Below, in pieces: positions 1 through 10,811 of a stretch of 64,000 nucleotides of DNA. Position numbers and translations under genes: made by a program. The stretch is from Asparagopsis taxiformis (Eukaryota > Rhodophyta > Florideophyceae > Bonnemaisoniales > Bonnemaisoniaceae), in contig JALQPE010002263.1 of the NCBI GenBank assembly GCA_030407315.1, positions 62,001 to 126,000 of the forward strand. Direction: 5' to 3'. Positions within the stretch are counted from its first letter, which is position 1, and every line of letters starts with the position of its first letter. Under the pieces are notes generated by a model, which was given only the letters and a program-made list of their open reading frames with translations, was not told the origin of the DNA and searched no databases.

Positions 1-414
1 CGGGACTTGAAAGTAATGACATTTCATGGTGCGGTCCGAGGAGTGGGCACGCTCGCCAAGCTGTCGCTGTGATGCCGGCCAGTGCAACATTTCAACAGTC
101 CCTGGCCATCCACTTGAGCTTACACGACCAATCACACACAGACAAGCGTTGTATGGTCAAGCTACGCCATTGAAAAGTTGGCTTTCCGTGCGATAACTAT
201 TCCGCAAGATCTCCAATGCTATCATTCAAAGCTCAAGGTTGCTGTTCGCGCATGGCAATCCCCCCCACAACAACTGCGCAAACAAAACATATTGTTCCAG
301 CCAAGTTCAAGTTGTCGTCGATCTTCCGCCAACTTGGCATACACTGAAACTTTCACGCAATCAGTTGCTATACATATTTACCAAGTCATTACATAAACCC
401 GCAAGCTAATAATA
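1..414. other. Left-edge intergenic DNA
   Basis: No coding region I can support. The open frames here lack ATG starts and any recognisable motif. It is the 3' flank of the minus-strand DUF2358 gene. Confidence 0.5.
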
Positions 415-1293
415 CTACTCGTGTTTCTCAAAGGTATGGACAGTGACAAATTGGGAAATGTCACTCCAAACTTTCTCATACGAAACCTGCATGTCTGCCA
501 CTGAAGCACATGCCACAGCATCATCGTCCAGCGAATCTGCGTCATCGGGATGGGACACAAATGTCGCTGCGTCGTAAAAGGTTTTATACCACTGCGGAGT
601 ACTAGAACCAGCACCAGCACCGATAGGCGTCCCTTTCACGCGCACCTTACCCACGGCCAGAATATCTTCAAACACCGGGCGCAGCCTGGACCGATTCTGA
701 ATATTATTATCCAACATATGCTCAGCAATCAAGCCCTTCACATTGAGCTTATACACGGACATTCCATCAAATATACAAAGCGCACGCTCGGGACGATAGC
801 TGGCGTTACCCATAAGCCAGAGCATTCTCGGGGTGGCCTGGACACGCCACCGCAGATAGATGGCGCCCTCGTCATCGCAATGATACAAGCTCTGAATCTG
901 GACCGAGCTAGAGGCGAAGATAAAGTTGATATGAGCGCGAACCATCCACAAAATGGTGCGATAGGCGTCCTTCCCAGCGACACGATAGCCAGTTCTGTCG
1001 GAGAAGATCATATTCTCCGCAAAGACGGAGAGGTCTGGTTCGCGTAGCAGAATGTGCGGATACTCAATACGCAGCGTGTCGATAACGGCACCAACATTTG
1101 TGTAGTAATCAGGCGCGCGTCCGCCATTATCCAGCTCTGAAGAATGCATTTGCATGCGAATGGCACGTCGGGCGCGCGCGGCGCGAAACAACACTCTGGG
1201 CTGAATTGGCGGCGCGTTGCGCACAGGCGCGAGCTGCAGAGGGAGGGCGGATGCGAAGGCGGGGGTGCGGTGCGGTCGGCGTGGTGTCGCCAT
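415..1293 (-). CDS. DUF2358 (SnoaL/NTF2-like) plastid-type protein
   Basis: I recognise the DUF2358 family, an NTF2-like fold found in cyanobacteria and plastid-bearing eukaryotes, function unknown. The signature is a helix with VIDTLRIEYPHILLREPDLS, then FAENMIFSD, an RTILWMVRAHINF segment and an RWRV strand followed by an FDGMSVYKLN strand. These match the family order (DYP..L...PDLS.F, F.D, R.RWRV, FDG.S.Y.L..DGLI..H..DN). The frame stays open upstream to 1494, but the codon there is GTG. I chose the ATG at 1293 because it is followed by an Arg/Pro/Ala-rich leader of about 55 residues that looks like a plastid transit peptide; another ATG lies at 1422. The C-terminal ~60 residues are acidic and not part of the domain. 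Predicted length is 292 residues. Identity is fairly secure; localisation is inferred. Confidence 0.8.
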   Translation of the reverse strand: MATPRRPHRTPAFASALPLQLAPVRNAPPIQPRVLFRAARARRAIRMQMHSSELDNGGRAPDYYTNVGAVIDTLRIEYPHILLREPDLSVFAENMIFSDRTGYRVAGKDAYRTILWMVRAHINFIFASSSVQIQSLYHCDDEGAIYLRWRVQATPRMLWLMGNASYRPERALCIFDGMSVYKLNVKGLIAEHMLDNNIQNRSRLRPVFEDILAVGKVRVKGTPIGAGAGSSTPQWYKTFYDAATFVSHPDDADSLDDDAVACASVADMQVSYEKVWSDISQFVTVHTFEKHE

Positions 1294-2676
1294 GGTGGCG
1301 CGGTCTAGGAACAACGCGAAGGGGAGGGAGATGGTCGTTGGACGGAGGTTGGTCTGGCGGTTGGACTGGTGATGTGATGCGCCAAAATATGGCTGTTGAG
1401 CGGTGTGAGGGTTTGTCGTCATTTGTTGCACTTGCAGGAATTGATGCTGTGCTGAGCTTAAAATCGGGCATTGATGGTGATCGATTGCGTTCACGTCGAC
1501 GCTGATTGGCGTATTGGATTGTGTGTTGGGGGAGGATGAAAACAGCCACCATCAATTTTGTTTGTGAGATTCTAGTTTTGCTCACTGTTATGATTGGTGT
1601 ACGGTTGCCGTTCCACTTGTCGACATATCGCGTACCCGGTAAATTTACAGCGAAATCAGGGTTTAGATATTTTTGTCCTCAACCCGTAACAATTTGCAAT
1701 TGCTCAGAATAATTTCAATTGAATCCAACATTGCATAGCTGGACAGTTTCATGTCCAACTTTTCAAACCTCACGAGACCAGGAAAACCGCAACAAAACCT
1801 GCGCAAATGGATAGCATGCCAAGCGACACGTGCGCTCGCCAGCACGAGCAATCGCAGTACAACAGACATCGATGCATCCAATGAAACGAAAACATGACCA
1901 AGTTGCTTCAAAGCGTCGAGACGCATCCTACGCGAGTACGGCGGGGGATGAAAATCGGGCAGGTTTCGGTGCAGGCATCTATTCCTCTCCCCGGCGATTG
2001 ACGGGCATCGGGGACGCGGCGTCGCGTCGACGCACACGTAATCGCCGATACGAGTAGCGGTCGTCGAAATAGCGGGATCGAATACGCGTCTGCACATGTG
2101 CGGGCGTCGTCGACGCGGCATGTCATCTGTCAAAATGGCCACGTCGCATGCGGGATGGCGGCGAATGAAATTGCTTTCCAATGTGCTGGTGGAGGCGCGC
2201 GCATCCGGTGGGTGGTGTACGGACGGTTGGACGACGGTAGACGACGATGGCGTCGAAGCGTCCCGCGGACCAGCGGTCGTTGCGCTTGGGCGGGTTGCTG
2301 GCGGACCGGTTGTGGAAACTGGAAACAGTCGACTGGCGCGCGCGCTGTGGAGGAATCGACGTCATGTTAATTGTGTCCCTTTCATGAATGGATTGCGGTC
2401 GGCGCGAGAGTCGGCAGCCACACTCTCATTCTTTCTGTTTGTTTACGGCAAATGATTACGACATGTTGCTGTACAGTAGATTACGTTTGAGTAGTTATGG
2501 TTTTCTCGATCCGTTATTTAGCTGTCGGTTGCGATTGGGAGCATTATCTGCAGCCGACCGCGCTGCTGAGCTGTGCGCAAGGTCCGTTTGGGCTGCTTGC
2601 TCGTTTGGCTGGAAGGACACGCATGGTACAAGTTGTTGGTATTCATCACACATTTACATACTGTGCATCATCATCA
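1294..2676. other. Gene-poor spacer
   Basis: About 1.4 kb with only short overlapping frames on both strands, none with a recognisable motif. It separates two minus-strand genes, so it should hold the promoter of the DUF2358 gene and the 3' flank-distal sequence of the methyltransferase. A CAT microsatellite lies near 2667-2682, at the 3' end of the methyltransferase gene. Confidence 0.45.
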
Positions 2677-4251
2677 TCATGGAATGCGCCCTCGAGCGAC
2701 ATTGCGTCGCTGGTTGTGCTTCCGGTCCAGAATAGTCACCAGTTCGACATGATCACTGCCGGGGAAGAGAACCACCGCATGTGCCGCCTTCAACTGCCAC
2801 GCGCCTGCACACAGCAGCTTGGCGTCGTTTTGAAATGCTTTGAAACCGCAACTAACATAAATAATGCGCTTGAGCGCCGAGCATTGCTCGCCGTCTGCCA
2901 GCGTTTGCACTAGTTGGGCACTCAATCCTGCCCGTGGTGGATCGACAATCACAACATTGGCATTTTCCATAATATGCAACGTGTCCACATCGCTGCCGAC
3001 CACAAATTGCACATCACCAGTGCTCATACTTTTCCTTATTCCTTTAAATGTATTCCAAAAAGCGTCTTCCGCACCCTCGTTGATCTCCGACGCTATCAAC
3101 GACGCTAATCGCTTCTCCTTCAAGGCAATCAGCCCTATGACGCCGACGCCCGCACAAAACTCTGCAACTGCGCTACCTGTCGGGATATAGCGCAATATGT
3201 CTGGTAGCACTAGTTTTTCAAATGCATCCAAATTGGCCTGTCGGAATGCATACGGCGGAAAGTGAACATCCACACCACGCACATTCTCCACGAGTTGTTT
3301 CGATCCATGCATATGATAGAAGCGATCCACACCAGGCGTAACGATAGCATTTCCCATGCTCGTATTCCAATTGAACCAAACGGAATGCACCAGCTTTGGA
3401 TACGCTCTCCACAACTGTCCGGCAACACGCTGCGACATAGGCGTCGAATCCTTCCATGAACTAGCATTCCAAACAAATGTGACCTGTACCTTTCGACTAG
3501 CGCGATGTACAGTGAATAAAACGTAACGACATTGACCCTTTCCCGTAACGTCATTGTACGGCAGTGCGCCACAACTCTTGAGCGATTGCTCGACAGCAGC
3601 CGCCGCCAAATTAATCTCGGCCGCATGCACCGTACACTTTGGAATGGGCACCAATTCATGCGAGCGCATTCTAAACAGACCCAGTTGTGGCGTCTGCACC
3701 GACGCGCCGTGCGATCGCACCGCCAGTTTAGCATGTGTGCGCCAGCTATGCGCAGTGTCGCATTTGACCGAAGTGAGGCCTTGGGCGAGACCGAGCGCGG
3801 CGACGAAACGACGCACGTCGGCGAGTATGGGCGGCTCGGCGGCGAGCGTGTCGACCGTGCATCCCGGACAGACGTCGAAATGCGCACAGACGACACGATC
3901 GGATACGAGCTGCGACGAGGGCGATGCACGATTCGCAGACGCCGATTTGTGCGTCGAGATCGCGTACAATTGGGTGGGTGAAACGGAGAATTTTGTGGCG
4001 CATTTGGCACATTTCACCTCCATTTGTCGTGTGAGCGCATTGCCGACATAGGCGGTTGCACATTGCGGACACACGATGTACAGCGTCTCCAACGGCTGTG
4101 CGGCTGTGCTGGGCTGCACGTAGATGCGTTTGCCATTTGTGAAGAGGGTTGCTTTCCGCGGCGCAGGGAGGGCGCAGCAGAGCTGCAACGGGTGTGGACG
4201 ACGGTGGAGCGAGAGTGGGGATGTGGGAAGAAATGCAGTCGGATTATGCAT
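2677..4251 (-). CDS. TrmA/RumA-type RNA m5U methyltransferase with N-terminal zinc ribbon
   Basis: SAM-dependent 5-methyluridine methyltransferase of the TrmA/RlmC/RlmD class, acting on tRNA or rRNA. Numbering from the ATG at 4251 (524 residues), a basic, Ser/Pro-rich leader suggests organelle targeting. A CPQC...CAKC zinc ribbon follows at about 61-84, then a Cys cluster (C122, C128, C131) placed where RumA enzymes bind an iron-sulfur cluster. The C-terminal half has the Rossmann core (AEFCAGVGVIG), the IVDPPRAGL motif IV, the catalytic cysteine in YVSCGF (usually YVSCNP) and the terminal DHVELVTIL base-binding motif (usually DHVE.V..L). The open frame runs to 4290 but begins there with TTG, so 4251 is preferred. 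It is divergent from the PP1 gene. Family is secure; the exact RNA target is not. Confidence 0.88.
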   Translation of the reverse strand: MHNPTAFLPTSPLSLHRRPHPLQLCCALPAPRKATLFTNGKRIYVQPSTAAQPLETLYIVCPQCATAYVGNALTRQMEVKCAKCATKFSVSPTQLYAISTHKSASANRASPSSQLVSDRVVCAHFDVCPGCTVDTLAAEPPILADVRRFVAALGLAQGLTSVKCDTAHSWRTHAKLAVRSHGASVQTPQLGLFRMRSHELVPIPKCTVHAAEINLAAAAVEQSLKSCGALPYNDVTGKGQCRYVLFTVHRASRKVQVTFVWNASSWKDSTPMSQRVAGQLWRAYPKLVHSVWFNWNTSMGNAIVTPGVDRFYHMHGSKQLVENVRGVDVHFPPYAFRQANLDAFEKLVLPDILRYIPTGSAVAEFCAGVGVIGLIALKEKRLASLIASEINEGAEDAFWNTFKGIRKSMSTGDVQFVVGSDVDTLHIMENANVVIVDPPRAGLSAQLVQTLADGEQCSALKRIIYVSCGFKAFQNDAKLLCAGAWQLKAAHAVVLFPGSDHVELVTILDRKHNQRRNVARGRIP

Positions 4252-4527
4252 GGCGTGCACGAGGCTGAAGTTGAAGAGCGCGCGAGCCAAACGAGCGTAC
4301 GGTTGGTTGGACCGAGTTGAAAAATTAAAAGCAATTTGAAAATGAGCAAGTGATCATAAATTTCAAATTTGTACAAGTTGTGCACTGCAGGCGGCGCGGT
4401 GCGCTGGGGCGGCGCATGGCGTGCTGGGGCGGCGCGTGGAGGGAGTTGCGTCGGGCGAGTTGTGGTCTACTGTGGTCGACGGACGCACGCCGGCATGACA
4501 AGTGCACAATACGGCACGAGATCAGCG

Positions 4528-4536
4528 TATAAAAGG
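4528..4536 (+). promoter_or_regulatory. TATA box of the PP1 gene
   Basis: TATAAAAGG lies about 280 bp upstream of the PP1 ATG (4817), followed by a C/T-rich leader of the kind seen before several genes here. It is on the PP1 side of the divergent spacer shared with the methyltransferase gene. Confidence 0.55.
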
Positions 4537-4816
4537 CATGGACCGGACCGATGTACAGACCCGATGGTCCCTTTATCCGACGTGCATCCCACCTCTAACA
4601 CGCTGCACGCTACGTCCCGTTCCGTTCCGTTCGCACTCGTCACTTCACCTTGCGCACGTCCCATCTTTCACTCCGTCTCGCCCTGCTTCTTCACCGCCTG
4701 TCCGCGCTTGCGTCGCCGTCGAGCGAGTCTCCGTCGCCCCACTGAGCCCTCTCCCGCCCCTCCCGCAGCGATCGTCCCTCGTTGCGTTTCCCCGCGCCCC
4801 TTTTCCGTCACCAGTA

Positions 4817-6013
4817 ATGGACTCCAAGCGGTAAGTCGCCCGCCACGCCCATGCATTTTCCCTCGATCGCTCGCGCCCCGCTCCCCGCCCACGCTCCGCC
4901 AAACCCGCTAACCACTCTTGTTGTTCCCGACTCGCAGAGCTGCAAAGTCCGGAAAGGATGGTGCCGATGAAAAAGAGTCGCTCGATCTAGACTCTATCAT
5001 CTCGAGACTGTTGGAAGTAAGTTGTCGCCCTGTCTGCACGTGCGAGTCTGCACACCCCCGCATACATGCTAACTGTCGTTGTTGTTTCCGCTCGGCTGCT
5101 TTGCTGTCCTCTGCCCGCACAGTTCAGAGGCCAGCGTCCTGGTCGACAAGTCAACCTTCAAGAATCGGAAATTCGTGGCCTCTGTATGCAAGCTAGAGCA
5201 GTTTTTTTGCAGCAAATGCCCCTGCTCGAACTGGATGCTCCCATCAAGATCTGTGGTGATATTCATGGCCAGTATCATGACCTGCTGCGGCTGTTTGAAT
5301 ATGGTGGCTTCCCCCCGGATGCCAACTATCTCTTCCTCGGTGACTATGTTGATCGTGGCAGGCAATCCATTGAGACAATATGTCTTCTTCTCGCTTTCAA
5401 AGTTCGTTACCCGGAGAATTTCTTCATTCTGCGTGGCAATCACGAATGTGCTAGCATCAATCGAATTTATGGCTTCTATGACGAATGTCGTCGTCGCTAC
5501 AATGTCAAGTTATGGAAAACGTTTTGTGACGTATTCAACTGTCTACCGGTAGCTGCTATTGTGGATGAGAAGATCTTCTGTACGCACGGCGGCCTGTCGC
5601 CGGACCACACGTCTATGGAGCAGATTCGAAGAATAATGCGTCCAACAGATGTTCCGGACCAAGGCCTGTTGTGCGACTTGTTATGGTCGGATCCGGACAA
5701 GGAGGTGAAGGGTTGGGGTGAGAATGATCGCGGTGTGTCGTTCACGTTTGGATCGGACATTGTGTCGAGGTTTTTGAACCGCTTTGATCTCGATCTTGTT
5801 TGTCGTGCGCATCAAGTGGTAGAAGATGGGTATGAGTTTTTCGGCGACCGGCGATTGGTTACGATATTCTCTGCTCCCAATTACTGCGGTGAGTTTGATA
5901 ATGCTGGAGCCATGATGAGCGTGGATGAAACGTTGATGTGCAGTTTTCAGATTCTGAAGCCTGCGGACAAGAAGCAGGTGCAGAGGGGCGGATACAATTC
6001 GCAACAGCGATGA
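4817..6013 (+). CDS. Serine/threonine protein phosphatase PP1 catalytic subunit (three exons)
   Basis: Exons 4817-4830, 4938-5016 and 5123-6013 join to a 327-residue protein, the usual PP1 length. Exon 1 is only 14 nt and encodes MDSK plus two bases. Both introns (107 and 106 nt) start GTAAGT, end CAG and carry a CTAAC branch site (4908-4912; 5069-5073). Metal and catalytic motifs are intact: [24 protein letters not shown], and the C-terminal [15 protein letters not shown] loop that marks PP1 rather than PP2A. The core begins within exon 3 ([13 protein letters not shown]...). The gene acts as the general dephosphorylating enzyme of cell cycle and metabolism via regulatory subunits. AATAAA lies at 6283-6288. 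Very high confidence. Confidence 0.96.
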
Positions 6014-6282
6014 ATGATGGGCAAGCGCTAAATTCCTTTTTCTGCATTGTGTGCAATATGCTCAGATTCCGACCTGACTCTACCCTGGAGCAGTATAGCC
6101 TAAATATTAGAAAGCTCGTTCGAATTGTAAGTTCTAAGCGTAAGTCGAACATCCGTCAGACTCAGTCGGACTCAGTGGGTTTGCAGAGTGCCAACGACTC
6201 GAGGGGTATATAGCCTGTGCTAGATGTGAAACGATATATTAGTACGAGGAGGAGACACTTCAGGCTGTAACGGGGACTTCAC

Positions 6283-6288
6283 AATAAA
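6283..6288 (+). terminator. AATAAA polyadenylation signal of the PP1 gene
   Basis: AATAAA about 270 bp after the PP1 stop and before the convergent VPS26 gene. Confidence 0.45.
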
Positions 6289-6355
6289 TTTTCAGCAGCA
6301 GGAGAGCGGCTGAGGAGTCGCCATAACTGCAACAGTTGTTATTCTGCATTTAACA

Positions 6356-7309
6356 TCACGACACCGTTTGATAGGCCGCTCTCCAAATCGTAATCTCCGA
6401 TTGTTTGAAGTATCGACGGTCGTCATTGTCTACTAGTACCAGGTTGAGATAGTATTTCACTGAAAACTTGTTGTTAATCGATCGGTACGTTGGTGTCAAC
6501 GCCTTGCACGCCGATAGGAACATGCGAACCGGGATACTCTCGCCACGAACCGGCGCTCCGTCCATAACTTCAAACTTCATCACCGTGTCTGTTTCATTGT
6601 ACACATTGGCACCGGAGCCGGCCGACTCGCGTTTGCGAATCTCCACTTCCATTCGCTTGATGTTGATGCGCACGAGCAGGAAATAGATCTTACCAATCAC
6701 CACATCGTGCATGTGAAACTTACTCTTGTTATATTCAAACTCGATGTGCAGTGCATCCTCGATGCCGACCTCCATGCGAATCGACGAATTAGAGTGCGGC
6801 TCCGGCACGCAGTGCTGCACACCGATATCAACCTCCTTGACAATGTCCGGCGAATACTGCGCGCGCAGAATAGTGATGCGCAGAAAATAGCGCAAACAAA
6901 CATTGATACCCGAATAGGTATCGTACGCCTTTTCCACATTGGTAAACTGAAACGGGTAGTGACTAACGCCCGTCAGATTACCCGGGTCGTCCAAATGACG
7001 CACGAGCGAAGTAAATTCCTGCGAATTCTCTCGATCGTACAACATCTCAATCGTGCCCACAAATTCCACTTTCACACCGCGATGCTGCAACGACTTGCCG
7101 TCCTTCACGCTGACGGTGACCTTTCCACCCACCGTTTCCGACGCCGCGAAGAGCGGAAACAGCTCCGTAGCCGCCGCCTCCGACTTGCCGCCTGCATGCG
7201 CGGACGTCGATTGAGCGCGCGCTACGTAGCGTCGCGTCGCCGCGCCGTCTAGATCTACCGAGATTTCGCACGGCGACCCGAGTCCTAGCAGACCCAATGC
7301 CGCATCCAT
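6356..7309 (-). CDS. VPS26: Retromer subunit VPS26
   Basis: Arrestin-fold subunit of the retromer core (VPS26-VPS35-VPS29), which recycles cargo from endosomes. The 317-residue length fits the family. Recognisable segments are KVEFVGTIE, the FQFTNVEKAYDTYSGINVCLRYFLR block that is nearly invariant in VPS26, an IEDALHIEFEYNKSKFHMHDVVIGKIYFLLVRI strand pair, GESIPVRMFL, and the C-terminal NKFSVKYYLNLVLVD(N)DDRRYFKQSEI.LWR-like segment. The N-terminus has an Ala-rich insert (about residues 28-50). ATG at 7309. It is convergent with PP1. Single exon. Confidence 0.95.
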   Translation of the reverse strand: MDAALGLLGLGSPCEISVDLDGAATRRYVARAQSTSAHAGGKSEAAATELFPLFAASETVGGKVTVSVKDGKSLQHRGVKVEFVGTIEMLYDRENSQEFTSLVRHLDDPGNLTGVSHYPFQFTNVEKAYDTYSGINVCLRYFLRITILRAQYSPDIVKEVDIGVQHCVPEPHSNSSIRMEVGIEDALHIEFEYNKSKFHMHDVVIGKIYFLLVRINIKRMEVEIRKRESAGSGANVYNETDTVMKFEVMDGAPVRGESIPVRMFLSACKALTPTYRSINNKFSVKYYLNLVLVDNDDRRYFKQSEITIWRAAYQTVS

Positions 7310-7787
7310 GTTCGCTTCCGCTACCGCAATTGCAGACCGCGCAATGATGAGGCGCCGCTGTTCGTGCCAATGGACTGTGCAACCAAATGTTTCCGCTCAC
7401 GCTGCTGGCGCATTCCTTCGATGCCACAGCTGATGAGCTGATCGTGCGCGTCAAATTCTTCCGCCACTGCTCGCACGCACCGCTTGTCAACGGCACTTGG
7501 CTCGGTTCGGCGTGGCGTTGTGCGCATAGATTTGCTCGGCAGGAGGTCGGGGGTATCGGCGACTTGGATGTGTTGGCTGTTCGAAGGTGGGATTGGAATG
7601 TGAGATGATTGATGCCATGTGTCTCAAGACGAGTGTTGTTTAATTTAATAATTAATGGCAAAAGTTGAAAAAAACGATTTAAACTGGGCACAACTCTGTA
7701 AATTACAAAGAGGGTTATAGATCTCGGGAGTTGTTGAGATGAAACGCATACAATCTACAAGTCTGTCTCAAACGTACGCACAACCTC

Positions 7788-8576
7788 TCAACGCTGCCCG
7801 TCATTAGCTTCAACCTGATCCGAAGATTGTGCCGATGAAAACCCAATTGCCTGCGACGCAAACTCCCTTGCCTTTTGTGTTGTTTCATCCGTCAACAGTG
7901 GACCGTAACCCGTCATCTTCTGTGAAAACGAGCGCATACGTTCGCCCAATGTCGAGTCCATACGTTGTCCAAAGCCGCTCGTCCTCTGTCGCATTCTATC
8001 AACAACGCTCGGATTGAAATAAACATACGTGCCACCAACCAAACCCACTGAAGCAACTACAGCACTCGCGATGCTGAAGGACGCCAAACCCAGCACAGCG
8101 CCATCGGCATATCTATTACTACCCGGCAGCGCTCTCACAGCCACACTACCCGCTCGTCTCTTCTCCTCCACCATCGAGCTGTACACATTCAGCTTTCCAC
8201 TGCCAAGCACCCGCATGATGGACGCATCGACGTGCGCATCACGCGCCTTGCGCGCCGCGTCTACATACGGCGTATTGGCCGATTGCCGCACGCGCTGCAG
8301 CACGCCCGGCGCCGATGCAGACGCTGTTGCGATACTGTCCCGTGCTGATGTCTGGACGATTTGACGATACGCTGTGTGTCCAGATATGGATGAAAGCATG
8401 TCGACGCTCGCGTCGGCGCCATTGCGCGCTGCAGCACCGCTCTTGAGATGTGATATCTCGTCCGCTGAAAGTTGCTTTCGCAGATTGGCCGCTTGCAATG
8501 CTTGTTGGTCCTTGAAATAACTACCTTCAGACGCCTTTCCACGCGACGCGAGGCGTGACAGATTCAGTCCACGCAT
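7788..8576 (-). CDS. Unknown protein with one membrane segment
   Basis: I do not recognise a family. The 262-residue protein has a basic N-terminus without acidic residues for the first 16 positions (mitochondrial-presequence-like), a polar helical region with several Arg/Lys-rich stretches, one clear membrane segment at about residues 160-187 (Ala/Val/Gly-rich), and a basic, Met/Arg/Gln-rich tail predicted to be amphipathic. The ATG at 8576 is well placed. The same-strand neighbour is VPS26, with about 480 bp between. A role in an organelle inner membrane is only a guess from composition. Confidence 0.6.
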   Translation of the reverse strand: MRGLNLSRLASRGKASEGSYFKDQQALQAANLRKQLSADEISHLKSGAAARNGADASVDMLSSISGHTAYRQIVQTSARDSIATASASAPGVLQRVRQSANTPYVDAARKARDAHVDASIMRVLGSGKLNVYSSMVEEKRRAGSVAVRALPGSNRYADGAVLGLASFSIASAVVASVGLVGGTYVYFNPSVVDRMRQRTSGFGQRMDSTLGERMRSFSQKMTGYGPLLTDETTQKAREFASQAIGFSSAQSSDQVEANDGQR

Positions 8577-10250
8577 GGCCGCATGTGCCCCGATATGTAC
8601 CGTTTGTGCGCAAAGCGACTGTCAATCAGATGCGTTTCCGTCAAATGTGCTCTCTGATCCCGCGACCCGCCCTTTGTTTAGCCGCCGCGCTTTTGACGAC
8701 CCGTAGCGGGGATGATGTTCAACTTATGCGAATGAGATGCTCGCTCGGTTGAGGTGAATCGGGCGCAGGTGCTTTGTTGTGCAGGAGACTTGGCACCTGT
8801 GCATATGCCAAGATGGAATGAGTCCATTGGACAGTATGGCCAAATTGGTTTTTTATAATTAAATTCAAGTTTTTTGGAACTGCTTCACGTGTTTCAGGCA
8901 TGTCCCGTGCATTACTCTCATTGTTGGTCGCCCGCGATCTGGTTCAACGTCGCTAACGAGCTCTGCCAACTCGAGACAAGTTTACAAACGTTAGCTGCTC
9001 GTAACGTGCTCCAATTGGGCAGTAGCTGTCCGAAAAAAGCTCTTATGAGCAAAATTTCAAAACGCCAGGTGCTCGATTTGTATCCTTTTCCAATGCACAG
9101 AGAAATATCTTCCAGTGCACATCATGTCACAGGTATTCCAACTCTATCCACACGTGCGATGGAAACCGCGGTGCACTTTGGATATACATTCCGTGACATT
9201 TACATTGCTGCACTTTACATCTAAAGATAGATCATGTAGTCTTGCAAAGTGGGTAAAACAACTGACAGTAACTACGTATAAACACAAACATAATTACAAT
9301 GCAGTCACTCCATGGTAGAGATGTGATGTGATCGTATAACCTATTGGCGTTCCTTTATTGCGGATTTTGTTGAATTTCTTCCATCTAGCCCTTGCTATTG
9401 GAAGATCAATAGTTGTTGCGCTGTTCATGTGCCCGCATATACAGAAAATGCAGTTGAGATGTTTTTCTGACTGGGACAAATCAATTCCTTCTTTGTCATG
9501 TCATCCTCTGAAAGCCGTCTATCATGTTCGAAAGCCAGCAAAAAGGCGGCCCAGGGGTAAATCTTCCCATCCATGAACACAGCTTCCAGCATGCTCCATT
9601 ACACTTTTGTCACATCGTGCACATTGTTGATCATCGAACGACCAACGTTCATTCTGCTGCTGTTATAATATGTCCACGCGATACCCTTGCGCATCCGATA
9701 GTTTCGGACGACTCATAAAATGTAAACTCGTTGCTGTTATTGACATGGAGCAGTGTACAATAGACTCTCAAGAGGAGAAACAATGAGAGTCAACAGCACT
9801 GTAACTTGGCAATAAACCCTGATATCGCCTTGTAGAGTACCTCCAAATCTTCGAGTTCTTTGTGATTTGTGATTTGTGTGGCTTGTAAACATGCAGATGT
9901 TTGGTTCAGGTTACTTTCTGAATTGTGACAGAACAGACAGATTACGTAACCAACGCATTTACTGGAATTCCCCAATGAGTATCAATCATTCTTCGCCACC
10001 AACCCGAAATCTCTCCTCAAGGCAACCCTGCAAATCACCACAAATGAACGCCATTCTACCTATAGGAGGTAAAACACGCGTGCCTTCCGACAATGTTCTA
10101 CGTTGGAAACCATGAACGATTTCCTGTTTGATTTTTACAATCTACCCTTCACTTAACCTAGATAGGAAATTGAATCTCAGGACAATCTCAACACCTCAAG
10201 TAGAGTAACATTCAGCAGTATCATTAATGGCGTAACAATCACAGGACAGT
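8577..10250. other. Gene-poor spacer
   Basis: About 1.7 kb with no ORF I can support. The longest frame (8874-9224, plus) starts with TTG and has no motif. Composition is slightly AT-rich relative to the flanks. No tRNA or long repeat seen. Confidence 0.45.
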
Positions 10251-10811
10251 TCATTTGTATGCACCATTGTTAATCTTGTCAATCTCATACTCGGGGACTG
10301 GCGTCAACGCCACCAAATTGTTTATGTACTTCTCCAGAGTTTTCTTCTGATTTGACGACAAACCCGGAAGTTTGTACAGCTCGTCCACATTTTCATACGG
10401 ACCGTTCGCAGCGATAAGACCAGCCAGATTTGGGTAGAATCCCGGAAACTGCATGTAAGCATGCACGTTAGCATTGTTGACATCAACTTTATCCATACCA
10501 CCAAGGTAACCAACATTCGCATATTCGCGTTCAGCACGGGCCATCTTAGCGGGAAGTGCAGACGCCAGAAGTGAAAGGGCACCGGCAAGTGCGGCACGAC
10601 GGGTAACTTTCACAGCACTAACGTTATGTTCGTCGTGCATGCGGATGGTGGCGTTACATGTCGAGGCGTTTGTCGAGCGAGACGTCGGAAGGACAGGGTG
10701 ATTTATAAAAGCCATTCTGGGTTGATTGATAGTATGTTTGCGTGAAGGAGAAGTGACGAATACTTGACGGTATGGTTTCGAGTGCGAGTGTGTGCGGGCA
10801 ACTTTTATCAT
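10251..10811 (-). CDS. psbU: Photosystem II 12 kDa extrinsic protein PsbU, nuclear-encoded
   Basis: PsbU binds the lumenal face of photosystem II and stabilises the oxygen-evolving complex in cyanobacteria and red algae. The mature part (after the ARA cleavage site) carries VDVNNANVHAYMQFPGFYPNLAGLI and the ANGPYENVDELYKLPGLS helix-hairpin-helix pair, then a C-terminal LVALTPVPEYEIDKINNGAYK-like tail. Before it is a bipartite leader: a Ser/Thr/basic stretch, then TRR plus the hydrophobic ALAGALSLLASALPA, which fits plastid entry followed by Tat export to the lumen. Two ATGs are possible, 10811 and 10715; the second gives a more typical leader (154 residues). Nuclear location plus this leader is the best clue that the host is a red alga. 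Confidence 0.93.
   Translation of the reverse strand: MIKVARTHSHSKPYRQVFVTSPSRKHTINQPRMAFINHPVLPTSRSTNASTCNATIRMHDEHNVSAVKVTRRAALAGALSLLASALPAKMARAEREYANVGYLGGMDKVDVNNANVHAYMQFPGFYPNLAGLIAANGPYENVDELYKLPGLSSNQKKTLEKYINNLVALTPVPEYEIDKINNGAYK

Noticed and set aside
550..1047. 165-codon plus-strand frame
   Set aside because: Antisense to the DUF2358 gene; no motif and start is not a good ATG.
6707..7252. 181-codon plus-strand frame
   Set aside because: Antisense shadow of VPS26.
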